60,000 nucleotides of DNA, taken from NCBI GenBank assembly GCA_002633005.1, contig NMRA01000239.1, positions 64,001 through 124,000 of the forward strand, given 5' to 3'. This document shows positions 45,981 through 57,575 of this stretch, one piece after another (the stretch's first letter is position 1; every line of letters starts with the position of its first letter). The notes beneath the pieces are model-generated. The model saw only the letters and a list, made by a program, of their open reading frames with translations, did not search any database and was not told the DNA's origin. Made by a program: the position numbers and the translations under genes. Source of the DNA: Phoronis australis (lineage: Eukaryota; Phoronida; Phoronidae).

Positions 45981-48630
45981 ATAATTTTGAGGTTGAATCA
46001 TTTCAAAAGAAAAAAGGCCCATCTTCAAGAGAAGTATGCAGTCGGGTTTCGTCTTGGGGGTTTTAATAGTGTTTAAATGGTTGACTCACTCTGAGCTCCA
46101 TAAATAAATATACGTGAAGTTAAGTAACCTCAAAAGGGTTATGTTATGGTAAAAAAATATTCGAAAGAATGATTTTGTTCACGAGAACCTCCCCCCCACC
46201 TCTCCTCCCAACAAATGTGTTTTACGGTAAATTACCTTGAGATTCATCGGCTGCTAAAATGCCCTTCCCAGGTGCAACAATCCTTTTGGCTATGCTTGCT
46301 AGTTCTTTTTCTTGCTCGGCAGATAAATATTGGTAGAAGCGGGGCATTGTGATAAGCTATGGAAACAAAAAATTTACTGAAGAGAAATGAATTTGTCGTC
46401 ACAGATATAAGTTTACTGCGTCATAATGGATGAAAAATTCTGATGTCAAAAACAAAAAATGCAAACACAGATTTAGTGCGTTGCCTGCAGTTGTTTTCAT
46501 AACATTCAGTTTGTGACTAATTTGACTCAAACATTCTGCTGTTCAATCAACGGTCGTTACTAATTTGATTTGATCATATATTAAAAGTCACACTTTTTAT
46601 ACTTTGCACACTTTTTGTTTTTTAACATGATAAAAGTATGTATACGCAATGTCATCAATTCTATTTTAATCCGGGGTGCAAGGGTTTTTCAATTTTTGTC
46701 ACCCGGGTGAAATTATTTTACGGTTTTCCTTGCGGAATATTTTTTTAAACTTGTAATTCGGTCTCATTGAAAACTTTACGCGCGTAGTTTGTCTGGCATA
46801 TTCTTTTTCGTGTTTCGTGTTTAAGCTATTTCATAAACTCAATTATTAATTAAATCTTCTTGATATTGGTGGTTTCGATAAGCTACTTACATCGTTCCCA
46901 TGTGAGCACTTCTAAAGCCAACGTATATGATTATCGGCATTTTGAAGGCCACAAATGTATTGGCTCCGCGAGGAGTGTGATCCGAATGTTTCTGCTAAGA
47001 TGAGAACTGTACCACAACAGACTAAAATACAGAATAGACATACTGGCAAAATATTTTCATTAACACTTCAGCTATTTTTTTCTGTTCTATTCAGAAAAGT
47101 TTTTAATATTTCCTTTTTCAAACCCACAGCGATATTTCCCCGTTCCCAAATTCTCCTCACCCACAGACACCCAGCTGATAATCCCGTGTCCCAGTGTTCC
47201 CAGGTAGACTACTGTTACTTCCATGCCTACTCCTGTCTTCATGGTCTCCCAGCCGACGTCAAACCGGCTCAAAAGTCTTGAGCCCCCAGTGTGACAAGGA
47301 CTGGAACGTGCCTTATGCATCAATTATAGAACAGTTGTATAAGTTTGGCGAGATATCTCAAGGCAGGGGATAAATAGCGTGATCTGTTTCAGGTAATGCT
47401 GAAGAAAAAATCAAGATCACCACTTCTTGCCCCCCCCCCCGAGTCAAGTACTGGAATAGTCCCATTCGTCCAAATTTGACTGGTCCCGGCGCATCTGCAC
47501 CACATAAGAAAATAATTTCGCATGGGCGGTACAACATAGAGGCCTGCATGGGGAGGGAGGGGGGCTACATTCAGTGCTGCGCCAGCCATGTTTCGTTGTA
47601 GGCTTAAAGAACTTGATGAGCAAGCAAAGGAACCGGCAGACGACTGCTGATTATATGGAGAAGTTTAGTAATTCTTCTATCCAATGAAACTTCACAATGT
47701 TAAAATTTTCTTTAATCAAATAATATCAAATTAAGCACTTGAATGAACACATGGAAACCCATCCCCACCTCTTTCCACACCATTAGTTACATTTTAGTAA
47801 ATCCAAAAAAAGTAAATTAAAACACATTTGGTTTGAAAGCGGAGGCTACCTTTTTAAAAGCTAAATTAAGTTTTATATTCTGAGTAACTAAACTGGAGAA
47901 ATCAATGAACTCCAGAACTCCTGATTATTCCACTGGTGATATTCATTCACACAATAAGAATGACACACATCTAAGTCTAACGAGAAGAAAAGAAACACAA
48001 GTGAAAAATATTTTTACAAGTATATTTTATCATGGTGATGGATTGATATTACAAGTTCCTGTATTCTAATACAACTCAAAATAACTACACAGGATTTTCC
48101 ATCTGGAACTATAATGCAGAGTCAAATCGAAGACTTTACACTTCTCTTTTGCATAAAAGCTGCTACAACGGACTGTCAAAAACAACAAAACTGGGGTCTG
48201 TTCCATGAAAAGTGACTTAAGACTAAAGACAGAAATTTAGTCTTATGGTCCCAATTTACACTTATTGAACAAACGATTAGCATTGTTATTATTAGTAGAT
48301 CACAACTTAAAATAAATTATACACACTATCTCAATTACAAGAAGTTATGGGTATATTCTCAGAGACTATGTTTTTGTCAAAGTAAGGTCTGAAATTTTTT
48401 CCGAAACAGTTGTGCGGAGCATAAGACCACATTTCATGCGCGCACCCAGCCTTTAATATGGGGGGGCTCGAATTTCTGTCAAAGTGGACCTTTTGCTAAC
48501 AAAAAAGCGGGAGGACTGAAAACAAAAACAGGGTACCACCTTAAAGTCTGTGAACTGTACTTCTGCGCCTTTTTAGTGGAATTTTGTCTCGTTTTCTCGG
48601 ACCTTTTTACCGACTTCGCCAAATGGGGGG
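45981..48630. repeat. second copy of the duplication (extra aldolase-2 exon 1)
   Basis: Holds a second ATG exon at 46347-46236 with one amino-acid change (Pro10 to Ala) and an intact donor but no other aldolase exons. The extra 549 bp (47016-47564) ends in a repeat R4 unit whose tail survives in copy 1 at about 44929, so copy 1 more likely suffered a deletion. Best explained as two haplotypes placed in tandem. Confidence 0.8.
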
Positions 48631-48695
48631 AGAGGGGGCTGTGCGCATGAATTTCTGTCACAAGTCTTAAGTCACCTTTCATGAAACAGGCCCAG
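48191..48695. repeat. ~505-bp element with 46-bp terminal inverted repeats
   Basis: Left end 48191-48237 (CTGGGGTCTGTTCCATGAAA) and right end 48650-48695 (reverse complement CTGGGCCTGTTTCATGAAAG) pair across about 46 bp, both including GTGACTTAAGACT. The interior has a GCGCGCACCCAGCC-type segment related to the element at 52599. The left half is also present at 45549-45979 in the other copy. No transposase, so a MITE. Confidence 0.75.
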
Positions 48696-48967
48696 GTCTC
48701 AAACTGTTCCTTACTGAGATTGCGGTTAGATGTGATTTTTGGGCTCAAGAAAAAATGACAGTTTATTGCTGCTAAACACCGAGTTCAATATAAGACCATG
48801 GTATACAGCACAGATACAAGGGATAACAACTGTCTTCAACATTTCCACAAGAGGCGGTAATACTAGTAAGTTTAAAATAGCCTCTGGAGCACGCAAAGCA
48901 AGACAGCAATGTAGACTAGTACCTATCTAGAGACCAGGCTGCAGCTCTAATCTATTCTGATTAGACA

Positions 48968-49175
48968 TAGAAATGCACTCACGTATGCACAGCAAGCAGT
49001 GTGCTTCTAGGGATGTTTTTAGTGTCACAAAAATGTCCATTAGATGGTGCAGAATATGTCAAACCCGTCCATAACTGCGAAGGTGTCGTCATCTCTTCAA
49101 TACAAAACCATTTGCCAAATTTCACAATAATATACCAAGGAATTCCAACGATACAGAGGCCAACCAAGTCGTTTT
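48968..49175 (+). repeat. short decayed copy of the CTCF-motif repeat
   Basis: Shares the 5' part of the family: ATGCACAGCAAGCAGTGTGC, TTCTAGGGATG, a 14-mer CCATTAGATGGTGC at about 49039, and TGCCAAATTTCACAA. The 3' part is missing. It lies between the aldolase-2 upstream region and the 3' end of the MOZART2 gene. Confidence 0.6.
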
Positions 49176-49439
49176 GGTGGCCAGGGAAAGACCTGTTTTT
49201 CGAAGAATCTACAGTCAAAACCCGATTGCTTGGCTTTTGGATTTTAGTCTGGGCTTTGGCGAGCTCATTTCACACTTAGCTACCTAGGCATTTGGCCAAG
49301 TTGCAAGATATGAGAACCAGAACAATGAGTAATCATTTTCTGGTAGAGGATCATGGTCTGTAACAAGCACGTTGTCTCACAAAAGTTTTCATCCCTTCAA
49401 GTGAAGTTCATGTGTAACAATTTCGCAAGCCAATAATCA

Positions 49440-50253
49440 TCATCTTGCTGAATAATTGCCAGTTCTTGGGGCCGAGTGCCCTCTCACTCTCGAGTTAATC
49501 TCTGAGCGTGCACTTAGTGTGGTGCCCGTTTCTGACTTTTGTTGTTGTTTGACATGTCTTGGCTTCGACTGTGTGTCCTTGGTAACAGGTGGTGCTTTCC
49601 CGTGGCTTCGCATGTGTTTCAACATTTGAACTATGGCTGAAGGTGACACATTCATCTTCAGTAAATCTAGGATGATTCTGTGAACAAAAAGGGAATTTTG
49701 ACCATTTGTAACAACAAAATAATTTTGATCATAGAAAATACTACCATATGAGTCCTGTGCTGCAAATATTGAGTCAGAAGCATTTTAGAATATCTACAAA
49801 ACAGTACATGTGAAAAATAGTACCCCATCATAACCGATGAGCAGAAGAGATTAGTCAAATATAAACAAAAAGTTTGTATGGAGACTGTTCAGTTCTTGAC
49901 CTAGTAACCTTAATTTTGCATTAAAAAATTTGACTTTTGATTTTGTGCATAATTTTTTAGTTAAATTACCTTGAATCAGTAAAACACTAATACTCTAATG
50001 ACAAATAAAGGATTAAAATGACCACCTGGAGAACAAGGTCATCAACAATGTCTTCACTACTTTAAATCAAGCTTAACAGAGTAACACGGCAATATTTTTT
50101 TCCAAAAACCTACTTGAATACTTTTTGGTCGATGATAACGCCAGCCAACTCAGACAACTCATACAACTCAGCCTCTTCAAGAGTAAGAACATTTTTGCTT
50201 GCCAGTGTAAACTTCATAGTTTGAGACCTGAGCGGATCTTGTGGGTTGGCCAT
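49440..50253 (-). CDS. MZT2: mitotic-spindle organizing protein 2 (MOZART2)
   Basis: Two coding exons, 50253-50114 and 49677-49440, join in phase (AA plus A gives Lys) to 125 aa. Residues 20-69 form the MOZART2 domain: KNVLTLEEAELYELSELAG, IDQKVFK across the intron, then ILDLLKMNVSPSAIVQMLK. These match human MZT2 closely, including the LxxLLKxNVxPxAxxQMLK helix. MOZART2 is a small subunit of gamma-tubulin complexes at centrosomes and spindle. The tail is basic, Ser/Gln-rich and probably disordered, shorter than in human. The sequence just before the ATG looks like a splice acceptor (CTGTTTCAG), so a 5' UTR exon is expected upstream. A minus-strand AATAAA lies near 48763. Confidence 0.88.
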
Positions 50254-50342
50254 GCTGAAACAGGTCAAATGAATTAAACAACAAATTAAATTACCAGCCA
50301 ACCATGCAAAAAAGCATGAATATTAAAATCAAACAATCAAAG

Positions 50343-50534
50343 TGAAAAAGTCTATAAACAATATCTACACTCTTAAAAAGTCTATGAACAATATCTGCAC
50401 TCGAGTGCCATCTTCCATCACCTGTTTGGCAGCACTTGAGACATGTTTGAATGACCAATGACCTGCTTGAAAAGTAGTGGACCAGTGACCTGCTTGAAAA
50501 GTAGTGACCAGTGATCTGCTTGAAAAGTAGTAAC
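50343..50534. repeat. two small tandem repeats
   Basis: About 50346-50405 has two ~30-bp units (AAAAAGTCTATAAACAATAT type). From 50453 to 50534 there are three units of about 27 bp (GACCAGTGACCTGCTTGAAA plus AGTAGT). They lie just upstream of the MOZART2 start on its strand, in the putative first intron. Confidence 0.75.
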
Positions 50535-51735
50535 CACTTGGGAAAAGGGCATTGCTACCACGTAAAGCCAGTTACTGATGTGAAAGTTTAGTCAGCAGAC
50601 ACGCATTGGACTAGCAATGTACCAATTTGAAATAGGAGGAAATACACGTTGAGAAACTTGTGAATTTCAGTTGTGCTATAGCCTATATTGTGGTAGCCAT
50701 CTCAGGAATTAGCTTTGACTTGTTGACGAGCTTTGCTATTTTGTGGAACACGGCAATACCTGTGTGCCCCACCCCCAGGATTCCACACATGGTGTTTTCC
50801 TATTAAATGAATTTTAATTTTCTATGACTTTTTCACAAAAAGTTTTAACTACATAAGAATGCAAATTACATGTCGTGTTTCCTACTCTAATCACCTTTTC
50901 TGCTAATTTACATATACAACTTCACTTGCATCACAAATGCGATAATGATTCAATCATTTGCATTGTTTTATGAGAAGCCAGATACTTTTCGATCATGCCT
51001 CAACATGTCAAACATGGCTCAGCGTTTTCCAAACATGATGACACAGTGCTCACTGAAAATTTTAAGTCTTTTTTATTTTAATTTTTACTGACATCATAAT
51101 AAATTATAGGCTATTTTTTTCAGCCATTCATTTCTTGCAATGTAGCTCAAGGCACAAACCAGGCAAAATTTGTTTATAGGAATCATTTTCCCTTTCCTCG
51201 TCTTCTATTTTTAGTCGTACTAATTTCCTATTAAGCATGGGCGCTTGTATTCTAAATCTTTCTAGTCTTTCTTATCATGGCTACTTATACCGTATTGTCA
51301 GTTCTTCATCTTAACCTTTCTTCTATGTTTTGAGTATACTAGCTAACAAACTTGATGCATTTAACTCAGCTAAATACAAATAAATAGGCAACACTTAGCC
51401 CCCCCCCGGCTGGTACCAGCGGCGTCTTCAGGCGATGTGACTATGTTGTACTAGCCAGACCTAATATGTAGTACTGTAGCAGGCCAACAGGCCAAACGCC
51501 GAGTGCCTGTTGACAGTACCCATCAGCCGCTCGCCGTTGCTATTGAGTCAATAACAGAACGAGCGGGAAATCTTGACTCGAACGAGTCGCTGTGAATGGC
51601 AACGAAGTAGCCAATAGTCAACGCTTACCGACTAATATCAAAGTACCTGACAAAACAGCTTATTTGTACAGAATCTTGACTGTGCTCTCGACTTCTGCTT
51701 CTTCCTCAAAACAAGCTTGTGCACAACCAAAGAAA
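50535..51735. other. intergenic / promoter region between MOZART2 and the 51.7-kb ORF
   Basis: AT-rich to about 51395, then a C-run and a more GC- and CpG-rich stretch (51400-51600) that could hold a divergent promoter for MOZART2 and the ORF to the right. No core promoter motif was recognised. Confidence 0.35.
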
Positions 51736-51993
51736 ATGGAACGGGAAAATTGCACCTACATGTTTTTTGCTATGGCCATGGGTTCCATCTTGATTTCATG
51801 GGCAACTGCGATCCTGGCGGATGGGTGTGAGGTTGCAGACGATAAAAATGACGGGAGCGTAAATGTCCTCGAAGCGAGCATGGACGCTCGTTATATAGTG
51901 TATGGTTCAACTTTTGTAACTTATATATATGCGATCGTCCATTGTGTTATGGGCCTGCATTCGGGGTCTAATGTACCCCCTGTTAAAGCTTGA
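51736..51993 (+). CDS. possible small two-span membrane protein (85 aa), unrecognised
   Basis: The ATG at 51736 opens an 85-codon frame ending TGA at 51993. The frame stays open upstream to at least 51592, without another ATG. Two hydrophobic stretches look like membrane spans: residues ~8-28 (YMFFAMAMGSILISWATAIL) and ~53-74 (YIVYGSTFVTYIYAIVHCVM). Between them is an acidic loop (DGCEVADDKNDGS). There is no family match I recognise and no transcript evidence. It could be a single-exon gene, a first exon, or chance. The frame lies 1.5 kb from the MOZART2 start on the opposite strand, suggesting divergent transcription. Confidence 0.35.
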   Translation: MERENCTYMFFAMAMGSILISWATAILADGCEVADDKNDGSVNVLEASMDARYIVYGSTFVTYIYAIVHCVMGLHSGSNVPPVKA

Positions 51994-52087
51994 ATCGAAT
52001 GCATATAAAGAGAACGCAATCACTTCCAGTCTGCGAGATACAAACTTGCGGGGATGGGAGAACTCAGTAGGCCTACTAGTACTAGTT

Positions 52088-52141
52088 GGCAATGACCATC
52101 GCCTCTGTTGGTTCGGGCAAACAGAGGCGATGGTCATTGCC
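52088..52141. repeat. hairpin with 22-bp perfect stem and 10-base loop
   Basis: GGCAATGACCATCGCCTCTG plus TT at 52088-52109 is perfectly complementary to 52120-52141. Outside it, CTACTAGT sequences on both sides extend the pairing loosely. It is 95 bp after the stop codon of the ORF at 51736-51993. Confidence 0.85.
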
Positions 52142-52598
52142 TAGCCTACTAGTAGCTTTTTACCAGATAATCGTATGCAAGAAATTTTATCTTTATTAAG
52201 TTGGCTTATGATTTTTTAACATTTTCAGTGAAATTGATATACGCCTTATTAAAACTCATACAATAATCTCAAAAAATTTCTCTTGATGCTTGAAATTCAA
52301 TTCAGAAACCTCAATCGGATCACCATGCTTCAAAGGCCTAAATCGTGAACATCGCCGTCACGATCAAAGTCGCCGGGTGACATCGGGCGTGTTAGTGTTC
52401 AGTAGCGCTGACCTACGCTAGGACCTAGCTAAATTCTAGCCAAAGTCACGTGCAAAAAAAACAAAAAAAAAAAACACGGCAATACCCCACGTAAGCTCGC
52501 GAAGTCTTGCTTTTTAGCGAGGCCCTCTGGCGTTCCTGACGTTCGCCGGGCTGATATACTCAACGTTGGAAGATTGGCAACTAACCTTGATACAAAGT

Positions 52599-52894
52599 CA
52601 TTCGCGCACCCAGCCTTAAAATTGGGGGGGCTCTGATTTTTGAGAATGTGGGCGTTTTACTAAGATTCACGGCCGGGGGCTTTCAACTGAGCGCTGAATC
52701 GTGCATTCGACGGTCGACTTTTGTTAGTTCGCTGTTTTTATTGGAACTTCATTGTCTCGTTTTCTACTTTATTTCGGAGTTTTCGAAATTCCCTGAGGCG
52801 GACTTTCATTTTGTCTACTTCGCCAAATTGGTGGAGGGGGGGGGGGCTCGAAAGAGCTCCCCTAATCCCCCTGGCCGGGATCAGTGCGCGAATG
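52599..52894. repeat. ~296-bp element with short inverted ends
   Basis: Ends CATTCGCGCAC and GTGCGCGAATG are reverse complements; G-runs lie inside both ends. The allelic copy is 57671-57943. The interior phrases TGTCTCGTTTTCT and ACTTCGCCAAAT also occur inside the element at 48191-48695, so the two are related. Confidence 0.6.
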
Positions 52895-54784
52895 CTCCAG
52901 CGAGGTCCTTGATGAACTCAGTCGAAACCGATGAAATTTTGATTTCATACTTAAAAGTATAGATATATATAGCTCATTGATCAAAAGAGTACAGCACATT
53001 TGTTCTGGCCTGCGACCATGATCTATATAGCTCATTGGACGAAACAGTACATCACTTTTGTGCTCCTGTGTGGTCAAATCGTGACCATAGGTTTAGCTTG
53101 ACGCGGCCACAAATCGTTCACATTGTGAGTAAGTGTAAATGTAGCCGGGTCCTTCACATGCGTAGATGAAACGGCATCCAGCGACAACTGCGTGAGTCGA
53201 GTGACCCGAGGAAGGCCAGTTAAAGGGTTTCCAAACAACATTGTTGTGGCATGCCAACCGAGGCTACTTTTTCAGAACCAGAAATCGTCTCGCAAAAAGC
53301 AACCAGAAGTTCAGAAAGCACTATTTGAAAATGACCCCAAGTTACACGAAATGTATGAGCACTCCCTATAGCCAAATAGCAGAATCTTGGAAATCATTGT
53401 GTGATGTCGAAAGAAATCCGGAAGGGATTTTCCTTGTGGCTTACCATAGTAAAGCTACTAAGCCTTGGGAACAATACCTTCCTTCAGTTGGGAGTACTGA
53501 TATACACCAAAACACTAACACTTCTGTGTTGGCCCCGAAAGACAGGTCAACGGACGAAAGAGTAATAGCAAGCAGCAGACCTTGGTACCCCGTTTCTCAC
53601 TCACGACTTTTGAATGTTACATACCGTGAATTTCCGAAAAAATAAGTCCACCCAAAGGTACGGCCATGGGCCGGGGCGTGCTTTCGGAAAAAATTGCAAG
53701 TGTACACCGCCGGGGCATATTTTCGGTAACTGTATTGAATGTTTTGAAAATCTGACGGGTTGTTTTAAAAAACGCATAAAATATGATTTGTAAAATTTTG
53801 TTTATTTTGGCAAGGCATTATATTTTGAGATCATGACTCAAGTTCACTCATGACTAGGCCTATCATTTAATGAGATATTGGCAAGGTGACTGCTTGTGGT
53901 GAACTGTATTAGCACACAATGACGGATAGTTTTAACGCACTGTGGTTGTTGAATTAGAATGGACGAATGAAGTTCTTAAAATTTCCATTGTGGTTCAGGT
54001 GAGTTATGGCCGGCAGGCTAGTTCTAGTTGAAGAATAAATTATAGTAGTCATGCACAGGACTCCGATGTTGTTCTTCAGATACTCAATTTCTACCCGAAA
54101 TTAAGGAAAATTGGACTTCTCCGTTACGTGTAGAACTTGCTGTTGTAGAAGTCATAAATTAAAATTGTTTGCTCATCTGCGCGCAACCCGACCGTAAAAT
54201 AAATGCGCAACTCAACACGTTTCAGTTGTTTACAATGTGACATAAGAATTTTTAATTATAAAATGAAAGTATGTTTGGAACAAAAATGAACGTTTTTTGG
54301 CAATTGAAAGTGAAAAAACCCAAAACGTTCTACCGATATACTTGCCAATCTCAAGATAGGGCAAGACGTAAAGAAACAAAAATATTTTAGGGACGGCTTA
54401 AAATAATGTTTTAGAAGCTTAAAATAATGTTTTGCTTAATTCTGAAAACTACAAAAGGAAATGTGTATTATAGCTATTGAAAATGTCATAAAACCGGTCA
54501 TTCTCATCAGGAAATGCGAAATCCGGCCGTATGTAAATGCCATGATAGGATGCCAGAGGTGCAACATGCTAGGATTGGTGATGCCTAGGCCGGCCGTAGT
54601 GACGATCGCCATTGATTGCTACCAATGTTATCCAGCTTGCCAGTTAGTCAAACAATTTGCCCCATGTCGTTTGTGCTGCTCCGATTGCCTGTACTTTTGC
54701 GCCGCCTCCTATTTTTTTTCTGAGAACCGTCACCCTCAATATCTAAGTCGCTGTACTTCGTTACCTTATATGCCAAGAATTTGA

Positions 54785-55603
54785 AACAAGAGCAACGCGA
54801 AGGGTTGAAATGCGCCCACGAATGCATCGCAACATACCGTCGAATCCGTCTGAAAAGCAGAAAATGTCATCGTTTCTTTAAATGAAAGCCATTTACCAAA
54901 TTTCATTAAAATTCGTCGGGGAACTTCAGAGAAACAGAGGAAAGCAAAAAAAAATGAATTGCTACTAGGGGGCACAGTGTTTGTCGGATCCGTCTAAAAG
55001 TCGTCGTCTTCTCTTGTTAACTTCATATAAATACAAGTTCTAAATTTAATAAAGATCCTGTTGAACGTTTAGGAAATACACCCTAGGGCGCAAAAAACAA
55101 ACAAAGCTGCCACTAGGAGGCGCCACAGTAGTTGAAGTCGGAAAATCGCCAACTGCCTTCTTCATATAATAGTAAGAACATGCATGCCAATTTTCACAAT
55201 CATCCTTAGAGTGGTTTGGTTGTTAAAGGGGCGGACGCCAAAAAAAAAAAACAATTCGAAAATAGTAAAAATGGTCACTAGATGGCGCAAAGTGTCTCGC
55301 ATACATTCGAAAACGGGAGGATAGCGTCAACTCATTTTTAGATGCCTATGCCAGTGCCAAAGTTCATGAAAATCAGTTGCTTTGAAGATACAGAGGTAAA
55401 CCTAAAAAAATAAAATTGCCACTAGGGGGCAACGCGGTATTCGGGTTGGTCCGAAACTCGTCGCCCTCTGTCGTCAACCTCATAGGAACACACCTGCCAA
55501 ATCCAATAAGTTCCTGCAAGGGGTTTAGGAGATACAGCCGCAGACGCCCAGACAGAGATGACGGCAATATGCGACCACATATAAATACTCGGGCGCATAA
55601 AAA
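54785..55603 (+). repeat. CTCF-motif-bearing dispersed repeat, copy 3
   Basis: Starts AACAAGAGCAACGCGAAGGG and ends CTCGGGCGCATAAAAA. Four co-oriented motifs lie at about 54962, 55109, 55272 and 55419, each one or two bases off the full consensus. Phrase order matches copies 1 and 2. Most of it is missing from the second haplotype-like copy, which retains only about 43 bp (58727-58769). Confidence 0.78.
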
Positions 55604-57575
55604 TGACCATGCACTTGTATTTGAATGCCAATTAAGTACAAATTTTGAACGCTCAGACGATTGACAATAAAATTACTCGGAAACTTTCAAGTCCGCCAGT
55701 ACTGAGACACTACTTTCACATCACCACTAACAAAACGTTAACATTTATATAAGCAAACTGACGTCTTGTATCAAATTAAATGTCACAAGTCTTTGTAAAT
55801 ATTCATAACGACAACATAACTTAATGCTAAAAAGCCGCTGATCAAAATACCGCAGCTGAACATACGGACTAAGGCCCATGCACACATACATATTCCAATA
55901 ACGAAATTTTGTCAAAAATATAATTTTGCTAAAGTGTTTTACAAGCTTCAATTACAGGTGTATCTTCAAGGGGAAGGCAACCGATTGCTGGTTATCTTAA
56001 ATAAATTTCCAAGTTCACACGTTCCTCCCGGATTCGGTTAACTAATTATGCATGCCTTACTCTGGGAGTGACGTTCGCGGCACAAATCATTCCTCGCAAG
56101 CTTCGATTACACGTACTTCGACTACGTTTGGCATCGGATTGAGTAGGTACGCAAGCTCACCACTGTCGAAATCCAAAATGAAGCACTGGCATCTCAGCCC
56201 AAGATTTTCGATCAAACCGGCAGCTGCTATACGTAACTCTAAAAGTACATCATTCCAGCCGACATGCCCTGCGACATTGGAAAACCAACGGCTTTGATGG
56301 TCTTGTGACCCACGGCACACAGGCATCTTTCAGTTCTGAAACTCTAAGGCTAAAATGTACCTATCCTAAGAAGCACGAGTTCAACGCGTGTAACTGTAGA
56401 AATTTGGGTGTCGGTGGTCTGCTCAGAAAAAAAAAAAAAACGTCTGAACTCCTTTTATTTTCAGGGGCCATCCACTGGATCTACTATGGTGCAAAAATAC
56501 ACATATAAAGTCCTCAACTGACTGATCTCATTTGTGCTTCAAGACTTCGTCTTCACTAAGCCCGCAAGGAAAGATTTTAAAAGAACATTTCGGTATACGT
56601 CATTCATGGACACTTTGCCGGTCGTAACTGTGACTGGACGTTTAGTTTTGCGAAAGTGTCTGTGTGCCAAATAATTCTAAAAAAGCACTGTTGAAATTCA
56701 TCGGAAATTACGCAGTCATGCCACACAAAGGAGTAGGGTTACTGCGCTTTTGAACGCAGACTTCGTACCAAAATGCAATGCATATTACTCAAACTTCACT
56801 TGGCCGTTTAGCCCGGTACTTGCGACCTGAAAAGGAGGACCTGGTGTCGGACATTGGTGATAGTCGGAGTCTAGAAGACAATTCTGGTGCTGACAACAAT
56901 GTCCAACCCAACCACCTGACTAAGAATGTGGTACCTAGCGCCAGATAACATATTTGTTAAAATGGAAACTAAAGTACTTGATTTAATAGCTGAATTGGCG
57001 TACTTTATTTCACTGCTGAATACAACAGTAGCAAATGCTACTTACGATCATTATAAAGAGACATTAGTTTGACATCAGAATTACAAAGACAAAATCACCA
57101 ACGAATTGTCGGTTCTTCCAAAAACGATCGGGGGGGAGGTTGGCTGTAATCGAGGCTGGATGGGGTTGGTGGTCATGACAGGTGATGACAGAGGGATGGA
57201 GTAAAAGCGGCAAATTTTGGATGACATATGTGAATACATCCTAATTACTAGGTTGTCAATATACGAGTGTGAAATAATTCGTCTCCTGATATACCAGATG
57301 ACAAGTTTGTGTGAAAAAGAAGCATTTGAAGAACTTTATGGCTTTTTGTAAACACCAATGATTGTACTTATGTGTCTGTAGATGAAAGAATGGAGTGGCT
57401 TGCTGGTAATGTGAAGAAGCACCTGAAGCATATGTACTTGAATCGCAAAAATGTAAACCTCAGGATTAACAGCAGTATGTGTGGCTGGCGTACATGACAG
57501 TTATAACTGATGTAAAGGGTGCGTTAGAACGTCTTCCGACCAGTGACAAAAATTCCATTTCTTTACACCANATTA

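Larger units (their letters stand above)
52502..57570. repeat. first copy of a >2.4-kb duplication
   Basis: Aligns with 57576-60000 and beyond the window edge, with the copies meeting at a lone n (57571). Relative to copy 2 it contains about 1.7 kb (roughly 53693-55388) and about 0.2 kb (55437-55632) of additional sequence. Only short ORFs occur, and those do not stay open in the other copy. Confidence 0.8.

Noticed and set aside
53241-53645. 134-codon plus-strand ORF
   Set aside because: The near-identical second copy (58300-58680) has indels that break the frame in its 5' half, no splice-bounded structure was seen, and no family is recognised.
56087-56326. Minus-strand ORF that reads like a plausible protein (hydrophobic and acidic alternation)
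   Set aside because: The matching stretch at 59220-59460 carries several frame-shifting indels, so coding constraint is not supported.
56775-56950. Short frame starting MHITQTSLGRLARYLRPEKE
   Set aside because: Only 56 codons, and the second copy at 59900-59960 differs by indels of about +5 and -4 that destroy it.
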